Source: Myxococcales bacterium (GTDB lineage: Bacteria; Myxococcota_A; Polyangia; Fen-1088). From it: a stretch of DNA of 64,000 bases. The DNA is taken from contig PLNW01000150.1 of assembly GCA_003142855.1 (NCBI GenBank), positions 63,959 to 127,958 on the forward strand. Reading direction: 5' to 3'. How positions within the stretch are numbered: position 1 is the first letter of the stretch; each line of letters starts with the position of its first letter. The position numbers and the translations under genes were made by a program. Of the stretch, positions 29,418 through 37,480 are shown in pieces. Below the pieces are notes generated by a model. The model was not told where the DNA came from. It was given only the letters and a program-made list of their open reading frames with translations, and made no database searches.

Positions 29418-32400
29418 ATGATGCGCAGCCACGCGCCCCTCGCTTGGGCGGTTTTACTGGTGTGGATAGCTGCTTGCGTCAACGTGGACAAGCCCGGCAA
29501 AGTCGTCAAGTGCGAGCAGCCCGACAGTGGCTGCACGGTGGGCGGACGGGACGCGGCTGCCAGATCCGAGGTGCTGCCCACCCAAGACGCCGACGAGAAT
29601 GGCGATCTAGATCAAGATGGCGTCACCGATGCGCCGGCTTCTCTTGGCTCGGAGGCCGGAACGTCGGATGGCGCACGTGACCGCGCGTTGGACGTGCCGC
29701 TAGCCGTCTTCCAGGATGCGGCCCAAGAGGTTGCTCGCGACGCTACGGGCGATCAACAAGTCGGTCCTTGCTGGGGCGCTAGCGGACCGGTCAAGGCCGG
29801 CGTTGTTTGTCGAGCTGCCGTTGGTCTGTGTGATGTGGCTGAAGTTTGCGATGGCATCCACGCGGACTGCCCGGCCGACCAGTACGCGCCAACGACGACG
29901 GTGTGTCGCCAGGCCGCAGGTGACTGCGATATCGCCGAGAGTTGCACCGGTTCCAGCCCCGATTGTCCAGTCGATGCGGTGATGACCGCGGGCACCCTCT
30001 GTCGCAAGGCCGCGGGCGCGTGTGACGTGGCCGAGAGCTGTTCGGGAAGCGACCCCGCCTGTCCGGCCGACGGCATGGTTCCGCCAGGAAGCACCTGCCG
30101 TCCGTCCACTGACGGAAACCAATGCGATCCGGCCGAGGTTTGCACGGGCACAAGCGTGTCCTGTCCAGCCGACGTCATATACGCACGCCCAGCCGCACCC
30201 ACGGCCGCAAAGGCGGCGCTGGGGACCGTCGCAGGCACTGCCAGCATTTCGTGGACGGCTCCGGCTGGGGGCGCGCCCACTGGGTACAACGTCAAGCGGA
30301 GCGCCGAACCCACGGCTGGCTACACGATATTGGGCACGCCACCCACGACCACCACCTCTCCCTATACCGACACCGGGCTGACCGGCGGTTCGACCTACTA
30401 CTACGTCGTGTCGTCCATCAACACCGTTGGGACCTGCGAGTCAGACAACTCTGTCCCAGCCTCTGTCACGGCAGTCAATCCTTGCACACCGCCGGCCGTG
30501 CCCGTGGTGGCCGCCGCCTCGGGCAACGCCCAGGTCGATCTGACCTGGCCACCCTCGGCTGGGGCCACCTCGTACAGTGTCGGGCGTAGCGTGACGCCCG
30601 GGACGGGCTACACGTCGGCGACCACTGTCACCACCTGCGCAACGACTTGCAGCTACGACGACATAAACGTTCCCAACGGGACGACCTACTACTACGTGGT
30701 TACTGCCAGCAATGGAAAGTGCAGTTCCCTCGATTCGGTAGAGGTTTCTGGAGCGCCGAACTGCACGCCGACAGCTGCGCCGGCCAATCTGACAGCCAAG
30801 CCCAACAACGCGTCGGTGGCGTTGTCATGGGACGCAACCACGGGTGCCGTCTCCTACCGAATCAAGCGCAGCCTGAGTTCAACCTCTGGCTTCGACACGG
30901 TGTACACGTCAAGCACCCCCAGCTTTACCGATGCCACGGTCATCAATGGGACCACCTACTACTACGTGGTCGAAGCCAACAACGGCCAGTGCCTTTCAGT
31001 CGATTCCGCAGTCGTGTCTGCCCTGCCAGCCTGTACACCACCTTCCGTGCCAGGCAAACCCACGGCCACGCCAGGTGATGGCCAGGTCACGCTGTCATGG
31101 CCTGCCTCGACGGGCGGCGCGAGTTCGTATCAGGTACTGCGCGGTACGACGAGCGGCGGTCCGTACGCGTCTGTCGGCTCGCCAACCAGCACGGGTTTCA
31201 CAGACACTGGTCTGACCGACGGGACGACCTACTTCTACGTCGTGAAGTCCAACAACGCATTCTGCCTCTCCGACCCCTCGCCCGAGTCCTCTGCCACGCC
31301 GGTGTGTACGCCCCCGTCGGCCCCGACCAATCTGCTCGCAACCCCGAGCGACAGCAAGGTCACGCTTTCCTGGACCGCCCCCACGACGGGAACTGTGAAG
31401 TCGTATGTCGTCACGCGCACAACAGCCGGCGCCGATGCCCACACCGACATCCCGGTTGCCACAGGGACTACCCTGGCCGACTCGGCGCTGGTCAACGGGA
31501 CGACGTACTACTACGTGGTCAGCGCCAGCAACGGCAATTGCCTTTCGGCTCCCTCGGCTACGGTTCCCGCCACACCGAACCAGGTCTGTGCCCTGACTGC
31601 GCCGACGGGCGTGCTCGCCACGGCCGGCAACCAGCAGGTGACGATTACGTGGAACATTTCGGACGCGGGCTCGCTGTCGTATGTCGTTTCACGCGGCACA
31701 GCCGCCGGCGGTCCCTATGGCACCGTCATTCCCAACCCGAACCCGGCGGGTACCATAGACACGGTCGTCAACAACGGGACAAGCTATTATTACGTGGTTA
31801 CTGTCAGCAATGGCAGTTGCACCTCGCCCAATTCGGCCGAGGTTACTGCCAAGCCGGTCTGCACGCCCCCGCTGGTGCCGATCAATGTGGCGGCAGTCGC
31901 AGACAACAGCAATGGCAATATCAACGTGTCGTGGGCTCCCGCGACTACTGGTCCCACGCCCACGGGGTACACCGTCTCGCATGGGACGAATGCGACTGGA
32001 CCGTTCACCGTGGTGGCCACCAATCAGACGCCCACGACCTTTGCGGACCCTGGGACAGGCCTGACTGCCGGCACGACGTACTACTATGTGGTGAGTGCCA
32101 GCAATGCGAGTGGCACCTGTGCGTCGGTCAACTCCGGTGCTGCGTCTGCTGTGTCCTGCAATTCGCCCACGGTTCCTACTGGGGTCACGGCCACGGCGGG
32201 GATATCGCGGGTGACGGTGTCGTGGACCGCTTCGACCAAGGGTCCCACGTCGTATCAGGTCAAGCGCGGGACCGCTCTCGCAGGGCCATTCACGGCACTT
32301 AACCCGCCGGCGACTGCCAGTCCCTACGTCGACTCGGCCGTGACCAACGGGACGACCTACTACTACGAGGTGGCTGCCCGGAACGCTGGCGGCGTGTGTA

Positions 32401-32744
32401 GTTCGGCCAATTCGGGTTCCTCGTCGACAGCGCCGCGGAGTTGTACCGTGTGGTCGGGTAATGCGGTGAACGCCGGCCACCCGCCAGCGATAGGAAACCT
32501 CAACGGAATCTGCTACGTCAGTTGCGATACCATTACGAATTGGGGTTGCGCGAATTTAGGTGGCCGGTCAATCACGATCAATGGTGGCCCCTTGGCTTGT
32601 TCGGCGGGTCCGATACCCGCGCCCAAGACAGCTGGCTACAACGTGATCGATGTGAGCGCCGGCACCGACACCCAGACCCAGATCTTTTGGGGGGGGACGT
32701 GGGTCAACACCTGTTCGATTCCTTCGGGCGGGCTCGATTTCTAG
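29418..32744 (+). CDS. Secreted lipoprotein with disintegrin-like and eight fibronectin type III repeats
   Basis: 1108 residues. AGGAG lies nine bases before the first of two ATGs. Lipobox-like VWIAAC (Cys20) follows a short hydrophobic signal. After an acidic linker, four Cys-rich units (about 118-253) share CRxAxGxCDxAExCxGxxxxCPxD, a disintegrin-like pattern. Eight FN3 domains (about 255-1010) follow, each closing on G(T/S)(T/S)Y(Y/F)Y(V/E)V and a Cys. A separate 95-residue tail ends in WGGTWVNTC. Unit DNA is strikingly alike between FN3 domains. The design suits a cell-surface adhesive or matrix protein; no catalytic domain is present. It is convergent with the DsbD-type gene. Confidence 0.85.
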   Translation: MMRSHAPLAWAVLLVWIAACVNVDKPGKVVKCEQPDSGCTVGGRDAAARSEVLPTQDADENGDLDQDGVTDAPASLGSEAGTSDGARDRALDVPLAVFQDAAQEVARDATGDQQVGPCWGASGPVKAGVVCRAAVGLCDVAEVCDGIHADCPADQYAPTTTVCRQAAGDCDIAESCTGSSPDCPVDAVMTAGTLCRKAAGACDVAESCSGSDPACPADGMVPPGSTCRPSTDGNQCDPAEVCTGTSVSCPADVIYARPAAPTAAKAALGTVAGTASISWTAPAGGAPTGYNVKRSAEPTAGYTILGTPPTTTTSPYTDTGLTGGSTYYYVVSSINTVGTCESDNSVPASVTAVNPCTPPAVPVVAAASGNAQVDLTWPPSAGATSYSVGRSVTPGTGYTSATTVTTCATTCSYDDINVPNGTTYYYVVTASNGKCSSLDSVEVSGAPNCTPTAAPANLTAKPNNASVALSWDATTGAVSYRIKRSLSSTSGFDTVYTSSTPSFTDATVINGTTYYYVVEANNGQCLSVDSAVVSALPACTPPSVPGKPTATPGDGQVTLSWPASTGGASSYQVLRGTTSGGPYASVGSPTSTGFTDTGLTDGTTYFYVVKSNNAFCLSDPSPESSATPVCTPPSAPTNLLATPSDSKVTLSWTAPTTGTVKSYVVTRTTAGADAHTDIPVATGTTLADSALVNGTTYYYVVSASNGNCLSAPSATVPATPNQVCALTAPTGVLATAGNQQVTITWNISDAGSLSYVVSRGTAAGGPYGTVIPNPNPAGTIDTVVNNGTSYYYVVTVSNGSCTSPNSAEVTAKPVCTPPLVPINVAAVADNSNGNINVSWAPATTGPTPTGYTVSHGTNATGPFTVVATNQTPTTFADPGTGLTAGTTYYYVVSASNASGTCASVNSGAASAVSCNSPTVPTGVTATAGISRVTVSWTASTKGPTSYQVKRGTALAGPFTALNPPATASPYVDSAVTNGTTYYYEVAARNAGGVCSSANSGSSSTAPRSCTVWSGNAVNAGHPPAIGNLNGICYVSCDTITNWGCANLGGRSITINGGPLACSAGPIPAPKTAGYNVIDVSAGTDTQTQIFWGGTWVNTCSIPSGGLDF

Positions 32745-32776
32745 CGAGAAGCAAGGCGCCGTGAGCTGTGGCGTCG

Positions 32777-34120
32777 TTACCTGCGCTCCGCTGCTCTTGC
32801 CGCCTCGATCAGGGCGTTCCTTGCGACATGCCAGGGAACCAGGCTGTCGATGCGGCCCACGATCTGACCGCCAGGTGCGAGCAAACGCACCGCTGGCAAG
32901 GTGGAGACACTGTATCGAGCTTTCAGCACAGGGAGGGCATCGTCCTGGTCTTCGCGGGTCAGGTCGATCTTCACCAGGACAAAGTCCTTCAGCAGGGCAG
33001 CGACCTCGGGCCGGGCAAACACGCTGACTTCCAGTTCTCGACAAGGCAGGCACCAGTCGGCCGTGAAATCCATCACCATCGGCTTTCCGCTGACCCGAGC
33101 GTGGGCCAGGCCGGCGGCCTCCGTGGGCAACCAGGTCAGGACGATCTTGGGGGTCAGCATGTAATTGATGGTGGCGAACAAGCCGGCCACTGTCAGGGCG
33201 ATCCCGAAGGCCTTGCGCAAGCGGGTGCGCCAAGCGGCGTGAAACGACAGGTGCACGGCGCCCAGCAGAATCCCCAAGCCGATCGCGACCACGGCCACAG
33301 CCAAGAAGACGGGAGACCGGCAGGTCACCTCCTGCAGCGGCGGAAACACGACCCTTAGGTAGTAGAGCCCGGCCACCGCCAGCGCGATCCCGAAGACACT
33401 CTTCACACCGTCCATCCAGGCGCCCGATTTTGGCAAGTGAAGCGAGAAGCCGGCGATGGCCCAGAAAGGAACGCCGATTCCGGCCGCGTAGGTCGCCAGC
33501 AGCAAGAAGCCCTGCAAGGCATCGCGCGTGGTTGCGACATAGGCGAGAATTCCGGCCAAGGGCGGCCCGGTGCACGGGGCTGCGATGAGTCCGCCGACCA
33601 GGCCCATGAGAAAAGCGCCCAGGAAGCCCCGGCCCCCCACGCGCGCCAAATATTGCTGCAGCCGCGACGGCAACGCCAAGTCGAAGGCGCCGAACATGGA
33701 TGCCGCCATGGTGAAGAAGAAGAGCGCAAGAGGCACCACCACCCAGGGGTTGGCCAAGAAAGTGCCGAACGCCCTTCCCAGCAGCGCGAAGCTGGTTCCC
33801 AGCGTGCCGAACATGGTGGCGATTCCCGCCACGTACAGCGTGGCCAGGGCAACCGCATGCAGGCGTGGCACCCCGCCGCGGCCGCCGAAGACGCCGATGG
33901 TGATGGGAATCATCGGGTAGACGCATGGGGTGAGCGAGGTGAGGAAGCCCGCAGTGAAGGCGAAGAGAAAGGCGCTCAGCATTCCGCGTCCGGCAGCATC
34001 GGAGAATGCCTCCGCGTGGGCCGTGCCCGGGGCCAAGATAGCCGTGGCCAGCAAGACCAGTGCGATGCAGGGCACGCTGGCTGGCCAGCGGATGGGGCGG
34101 GTGGGAGGACGGCTGCTCAT
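32777..34120 (-). CDS. Thiol:disulfide interchange protein, DsbD-type without the N-terminal alpha domain
   Basis: 447 residues, inner membrane. After a signal-like segment (to about residue 37), eight membrane helices hold the paired cysteines of the DsbD/CcdA electron conduit: SLTPCVYPM (Cys66) and AAPCTGPPL (near 184). The periplasmic C-terminus is a thioredoxin fold with FTADWCLPCREL. Electrons pass from cytoplasmic thioredoxin to periplasmic targets. Full-length DsbD also has an N-terminal immunoglobulin-like domain, which is missing here, so its partner is unknown. The ATG at 34120 is used; one 27 bases further upstream is possible. It is divergent from a lipoprotein gene only 49 bases away. 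Confidence 0.9.
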   Translation of the reverse strand: MSSRPPTRPIRWPASVPCIALVLLATAILAPGTAHAEAFSDAAGRGMLSAFLFAFTAGFLTSLTPCVYPMIPITIGVFGGRGGVPRLHAVALATLYVAGIATMFGTLGTSFALLGRAFGTFLANPWVVVPLALFFFTMAASMFGAFDLALPSRLQQYLARVGGRGFLGAFLMGLVGGLIAAPCTGPPLAGILAYVATTRDALQGFLLLATYAAGIGVPFWAIAGFSLHLPKSGAWMDGVKSVFGIALAVAGLYYLRVVFPPLQEVTCRSPVFLAVAVVAIGLGILLGAVHLSFHAAWRTRLRKAFGIALTVAGLFATINYMLTPKIVLTWLPTEAAGLAHARVSGKPMVMDFTADWCLPCRELEVSVFARPEVAALLKDFVLVKIDLTREDQDDALPVLKARYSVSTLPAVRLLAPGGQIVGRIDSLVPWHVARNALIEAARAAERR

Positions 34121-34169
34121 GAGTGAAATATACAGGCTCCGAGCCATCGATCTGATATCTTGCGCGTTG

Positions 34170-35165
34170 ATGACTCAATCAACTGGATTTTTGAGTGTAC
34201 CTCGGGTCCTGGCGTTGGTGGCCGGGATGCTTGCTGGCTGCGGCGGTAGCTCGACTGGCCCTGCCACTTCGACGCCGGACGCGGGTGGCGGGGCGGGCAG
34301 CGATGCGGCTCAGGGTGCGCAGGCAGGTGGCGACGCGGGTCCAGCAGCAGAGGCAGGTGGTGACAGCGGGGAGGGGAACCTGTGCATTGCTGGGGGCGGG
34401 GTCATACCTTCGCTCTGCACCACCAAGCCTGCGTTGCCGTCGGTGACGGATCTGTCAGGCACCTGGGTGCTCGAGACCATCGGAGCGCAAACGGTCACGG
34501 CGCCGACCTACGCGAATCCCTTCCACCTCCAGTCCATCGGCGTGATCCTGGTCCAGGTCACCCAGACCGGGAGCGACGTCACCCTTGACGGCCACTACTG
34601 CAACCGGATCCAGAACGACAACTCCAACAACCCGGCCAAGGTTGTCATTCCGGATGCTTGGCGTTTGACCGAATTCCCCATCCAGCGCAGCGGAACCTTT
34701 GCCAACAATGGTGCGGGCCAGTTGGAACTCACTCTGCCCAACGCGATCGAGGTTCCGGGTGCAAATCTGGTCGACCCGGCCTGCGACGCCCTGCCCACGG
34801 ACCCCAACGATCCGCGCGTGGTCGACAGTGACAACGATGGCTACCCGGGGATCAGCGTTGGCCTGAGCGGCCTTATCACGGGCATGCTCAGGTGTGTGCA
34901 GAGACAGGCGACCGCGCTTCACGGTGTGGCGGTGGCTGCGGATCGGATCGAGGGTGGGATGACCTTCGAGTCGGACCAGTCGGTCATCGAGTCTGCCCCG
35001 TCCAGCATCAAGGCTCTCTATCAGATGTCCAGGTCCAGTGCCGATCCGGCCGTGTGCGCCAGTAGTTTCGTCATGGTCAAGGTGCCCGATGCAGACGCCG
35101 GGGCCGTGGATTGCGAATGGGTGCGCGCGAACGAGAGCGCGCTGCTGGGACTGCCGGGAACCTAG
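34170..35165 (+). CDS. Hypothetical lipoprotein
   Basis: 331 residues. Signal peptide with lipobox LAGC (Cys24), then a Gly/Ala/Asp-rich low-complexity linker to about residue 70. The folded part begins LSGTWVLETIGAQ, a lipocalin-like opening, and contains a DSDNDGYPGI segment resembling a calcium-binding thrombospondin-3 loop. No known enzyme motif. The TAG stop lies inside the left arm of the 166-base inverted-repeat element, so the present C-terminus may have been set by its insertion. Function unknown; probably surface-exposed or periplasmic. Confidence 0.7.
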   Translation: MTQSTGFLSVPRVLALVAGMLAGCGGSSTGPATSTPDAGGGAGSDAAQGAQAGGDAGPAAEAGGDSGEGNLCIAGGGVIPSLCTTKPALPSVTDLSGTWVLETIGAQTVTAPTYANPFHLQSIGVILVQVTQTGSDVTLDGHYCNRIQNDNSNNPAKVVIPDAWRLTEFPIQRSGTFANNGAGQLELTLPNAIEVPGANLVDPACDALPTDPNDPRVVDSDNDGYPGISVGLSGLITGMLRCVQRQATALHGVAVAADRIEGGMTFESDQSVIESAPSSIKALYQMSRSSADPAVCASSFVMVKVPDADAGAVDCEWVRANESALLGLPGT

Positions 35166-35326
35166 CACTACTGATTGAAATTCTCCCGTCGCCGTCGCTG
35201 CTGCGGGGCCCGTCCGCTTTCTCGCTTCTCGGTCAGATACGTCGAGTATCTTCCCTCGGCGCTCGTCGCGGCTGGGCCTCCTCGCGACGCGCCGGCTCGG
35301 TCCGAATTTCAATCAGTAGTGCTAGG
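35161..35326. mobile_element. MITE-like element with perfect 23-bp terminal inverted repeats
   Basis: The 23 bases at 35161-35183 (starting CCTAGCACTACTGATTGAAA) are the exact reverse complement of 35304-35326. The 120-base interior has no open frame. Palindromic CTAG sits near each end, compatible with a YTAR (IS5-type) or TA (IS630-type) target duplication; which is not certain. It lies exactly between two convergent genes: it contains the TAG stop of the left gene and ends six bases before the stop of the right. An extended hairpin acting as a bidirectional terminator is the main alternative. Confidence 0.75.
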
Positions 35327-35332
35327 AAGGCT

Positions 35333-36781
35333 TCAGCGCGCGATGCGCAGGGAGAACCCAGCCCCCAACATGTAGCCGTGGCTATCGAAGCCTGGGTAGC
35401 CGGGATTGTTGGTCTGCAGTCCGGCCGTGCCTGGCTCGGGCAGGCCAGTAAGATTGTTGGTGGCGGTGCTGGGGAATTCGTCGATCACTGGATGGGCTGC
35501 ATTGGGGTCCTTGCTGACGGAACGCGGGACGAATACCGAGCCGAAGAGATAGAAGCCCGCCTCAATCTCGCGGTTCAGCAGTTTGACCGGCGATTCGATA
35601 CTTGCGCTGGAAATCACGCGCGAGTTGTCCACATAGTTGGTGCGGCCCGTCTGATCGGGAACCGGCGAAGGCGCATAGCCGAGATCAAACGAGAGTCGGC
35701 GCTGGCGCCAGGCAAAGTTGCCCCCTGCCACCACGGTCATCGTGTTGTGCCATGGGTCCAGCGGGCTCTCACCGTGTCGATCGCGGTACTGCGACCAGCG
35801 CTCTCCCACCGCCACCAGCCCTACCTCCCATGCTGGGCGGCCACCTTCAACCTGACGCCGGCTGGTCAGACTGGCGCCGAGCCCCAAGCGTGCCGGCTCG
35901 TTGCCCTCTGTGAGCGTGTAGACTTGGGGAATATAGTTGGGGCCCGGCACCGGGTACTGGTAGCCGCGCATGCGCACCTGGTTCTGGCCGTTGGTGTCGT
36001 TGCTGGTGCCCAGGTGAAGCGTGGCCGTGAAGGCAACGCGCGGCCCGGGCCGAAAGGCAGCGCCCAGGTAGGGCTTGAACTTGCTGTTGGTGTGGATGTC
36101 CGGGTCGAGATAGACATTCGATTGGTTGCCCGCGTCGGGCATGTACACCGCCATGTTGGACTGTGTGACAACCGCGATGTCTATGCCGGCGCCGACGGCG
36201 AGCCAGTCGTTGAGTTGGCTGCCCAGCGCAAAAGCGAAACTGGACGCGCTCAAGCGGTCGCCCAGTTGCTCGAAATGAAGCTGGTTCGAGAAGTACTGTT
36301 CCCGTTCGTCTGCGAAGAACCCCTTTTCATCCAGAAAGTCGTTGACTGGCAGAAGACCATAGAAGCCGAAGACCAAGTACTTTCCGGCCAAAGGGCGGAC
36401 CAACCCCACAACAGCATAGAGAATGTGATCGTTCTCGTCGGTATCGCTGCGCACATTCGGCAAGCTGGCGGTTGCCATGCTGGGCACCGACGTGTCGTAA
36501 ACTGACAGCGGCACATCCGATCCAGCAGGCCGCGCTTTGAGGCGAATCTTGCCGCGCGTGACCAGGCCGAAAAAGCCGGCTTCGAGCTTGAAGGTTGCGT
36601 CGGGCAGCAGCGCCGGGTTGAAGTAGGTCGCTCCCGCATTGTGGGAGAAGAGACGCGCCGTGAGCGAGTTGCCGCCGGTGGGCGCGCCCAGCATCTCCAG
36701 CGCACTTGAGGCGCGGGCCGGCGGGGTCACAAAGAGTAGTGCCGCGAGTGCGGTCAGAACAAAGGCGAAGAAGCGATTCAT
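35333..36781 (-). CDS. Outer membrane beta-barrel protein, FadL/OmpP1-like
   Basis: 482 residues from the ATG at 36781. Signal peptide MNRFFAFVLTALAALLFVTPPARA. The mature start SALEMLGAPTGGNSLTARLF and HNAGATYFNPALLPDA resembles the FadL/OmpP1 family (hydrophobic-compound transport), where a Gly- and Ala-rich start and an NPA motif are typical. The rest alternates short strands with turns and ends in a terminal strand (YMLGAGFSLRIAR), as outer-membrane barrels do. The transported compound is unknown. Confidence 0.75.
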   Translation of the reverse strand: MNRFFAFVLTALAALLFVTPPARASSALEMLGAPTGGNSLTARLFSHNAGATYFNPALLPDATFKLEAGFFGLVTRGKIRLKARPAGSDVPLSVYDTSVPSMATASLPNVRSDTDENDHILYAVVGLVRPLAGKYLVFGFYGLLPVNDFLDEKGFFADEREQYFSNQLHFEQLGDRLSASSFAFALGSQLNDWLAVGAGIDIAVVTQSNMAVYMPDAGNQSNVYLDPDIHTNSKFKPYLGAAFRPGPRVAFTATLHLGTSNDTNGQNQVRMRGYQYPVPGPNYIPQVYTLTEGNEPARLGLGASLTSRRQVEGGRPAWEVGLVAVGERWSQYRDRHGESPLDPWHNTMTVVAGGNFAWRQRRLSFDLGYAPSPVPDQTGRTNYVDNSRVISSASIESPVKLLNREIEAGFYLFGSVFVPRSVSKDPNAAHPVIDEFPSTATNNLTGLPEPGTAGLQTNNPGYPGFDSHGYMLGAGFSLRIAR

Positions 36782-36873
36782 GGCGCCATAATGCCACGCA
36801 ACCAGCGACTCAGGTGGATTGCGTATGCTGACAGCAAACGCAAGTCTGGGTGCATTTCTTGCAGCCTGCTTAC

Positions 36874-37419
36874 CTACGGCGTTTCTTGCTTGTTGCCCGG
36901 GACTGCCCCGCACACACCCTCGCGGGAAGGGAGCCAGATGGTGGCCTTGTCCGCGCAGGCGCGGCGGTAGCGGTCGGCGAGCCGCTTGGCCTGCTTGGAC
37001 GGCCCGTCGAGCTTGGTGGGCGGACACTTGGGGCGAGTGGCATCGCAGGAATAGGCGCCCCAGCCCTCAGCACCGCCCAGGCCAATCGCAAACACCGTGA
37101 CCGGGCCGATGCCGGCCATGGGAATGCCGATCACATACGACTTGCCCAGCTCGGAAAACCCGTCGAGCGCGGTGTCGGCGCACTTCTTGGTGTCTTCCGC
37201 GCTCACGTCCTTGGCCGTGGCTTCCAGACCGCCGCGGTCAAGGCACGATGGCACGCCCTGGGCCGGCCAGCTTTCCAGGCCCAAGACCCGGTTGAGCGCC
37301 ACCACGGCCGCGGCCATTTCCTTGGCGACCGGAACGGGCAGTTTGGCCACTGGGCCGGCTGCTGCCTGCGCAGCGGCCCACAACATCCATGCGATCATCA
37401 CCGGCATGGACGTCATCAT
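36874..37419 (-). CDS. Hypothetical exported protein
   Basis: 181 residues. Two adjacent ATGs at the start; a signal peptide of about 22 residues ends near AAAQAAAGPVA. The mature part has six or so cysteines (VPSCLDRGG, KKCADTALDG, YSCDATRPKC, RACADK, GVCGAVPG) that could form disulfides, and a hydrophobic central stretch (YVIGIPMAGIGPVTVFAIGL). No family is recognised. It lies 61 bases downstream of purL on the same strand. Confidence 0.6.
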   Translation of the reverse strand: MMTSMPVMIAWMLWAAAQAAAGPVAKLPVPVAKEMAAAVVALNRVLGLESWPAQGVPSCLDRGGLEATAKDVSAEDTKKCADTALDGFSELGKSYVIGIPMAGIGPVTVFAIGLGGAEGWGAYSCDATRPKCPPTKLDGPSKQAKRLADRYRRACADKATIWLPSREGVCGAVPGNKQETP

Positions 37420-37480
37420 AGATCAGGATCGGCTGCGGCTTGTCGGGGAATTCTGGGCGACGCTTGGCAGCGCCGGGTGG

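Noticed and set aside
35111..36505. 464-codon plus-strand frame across the inverted-repeat element and the FadL-like gene
   Set aside because: It reads through the 166-base element and opposite a clear barrel protein; no motif found.
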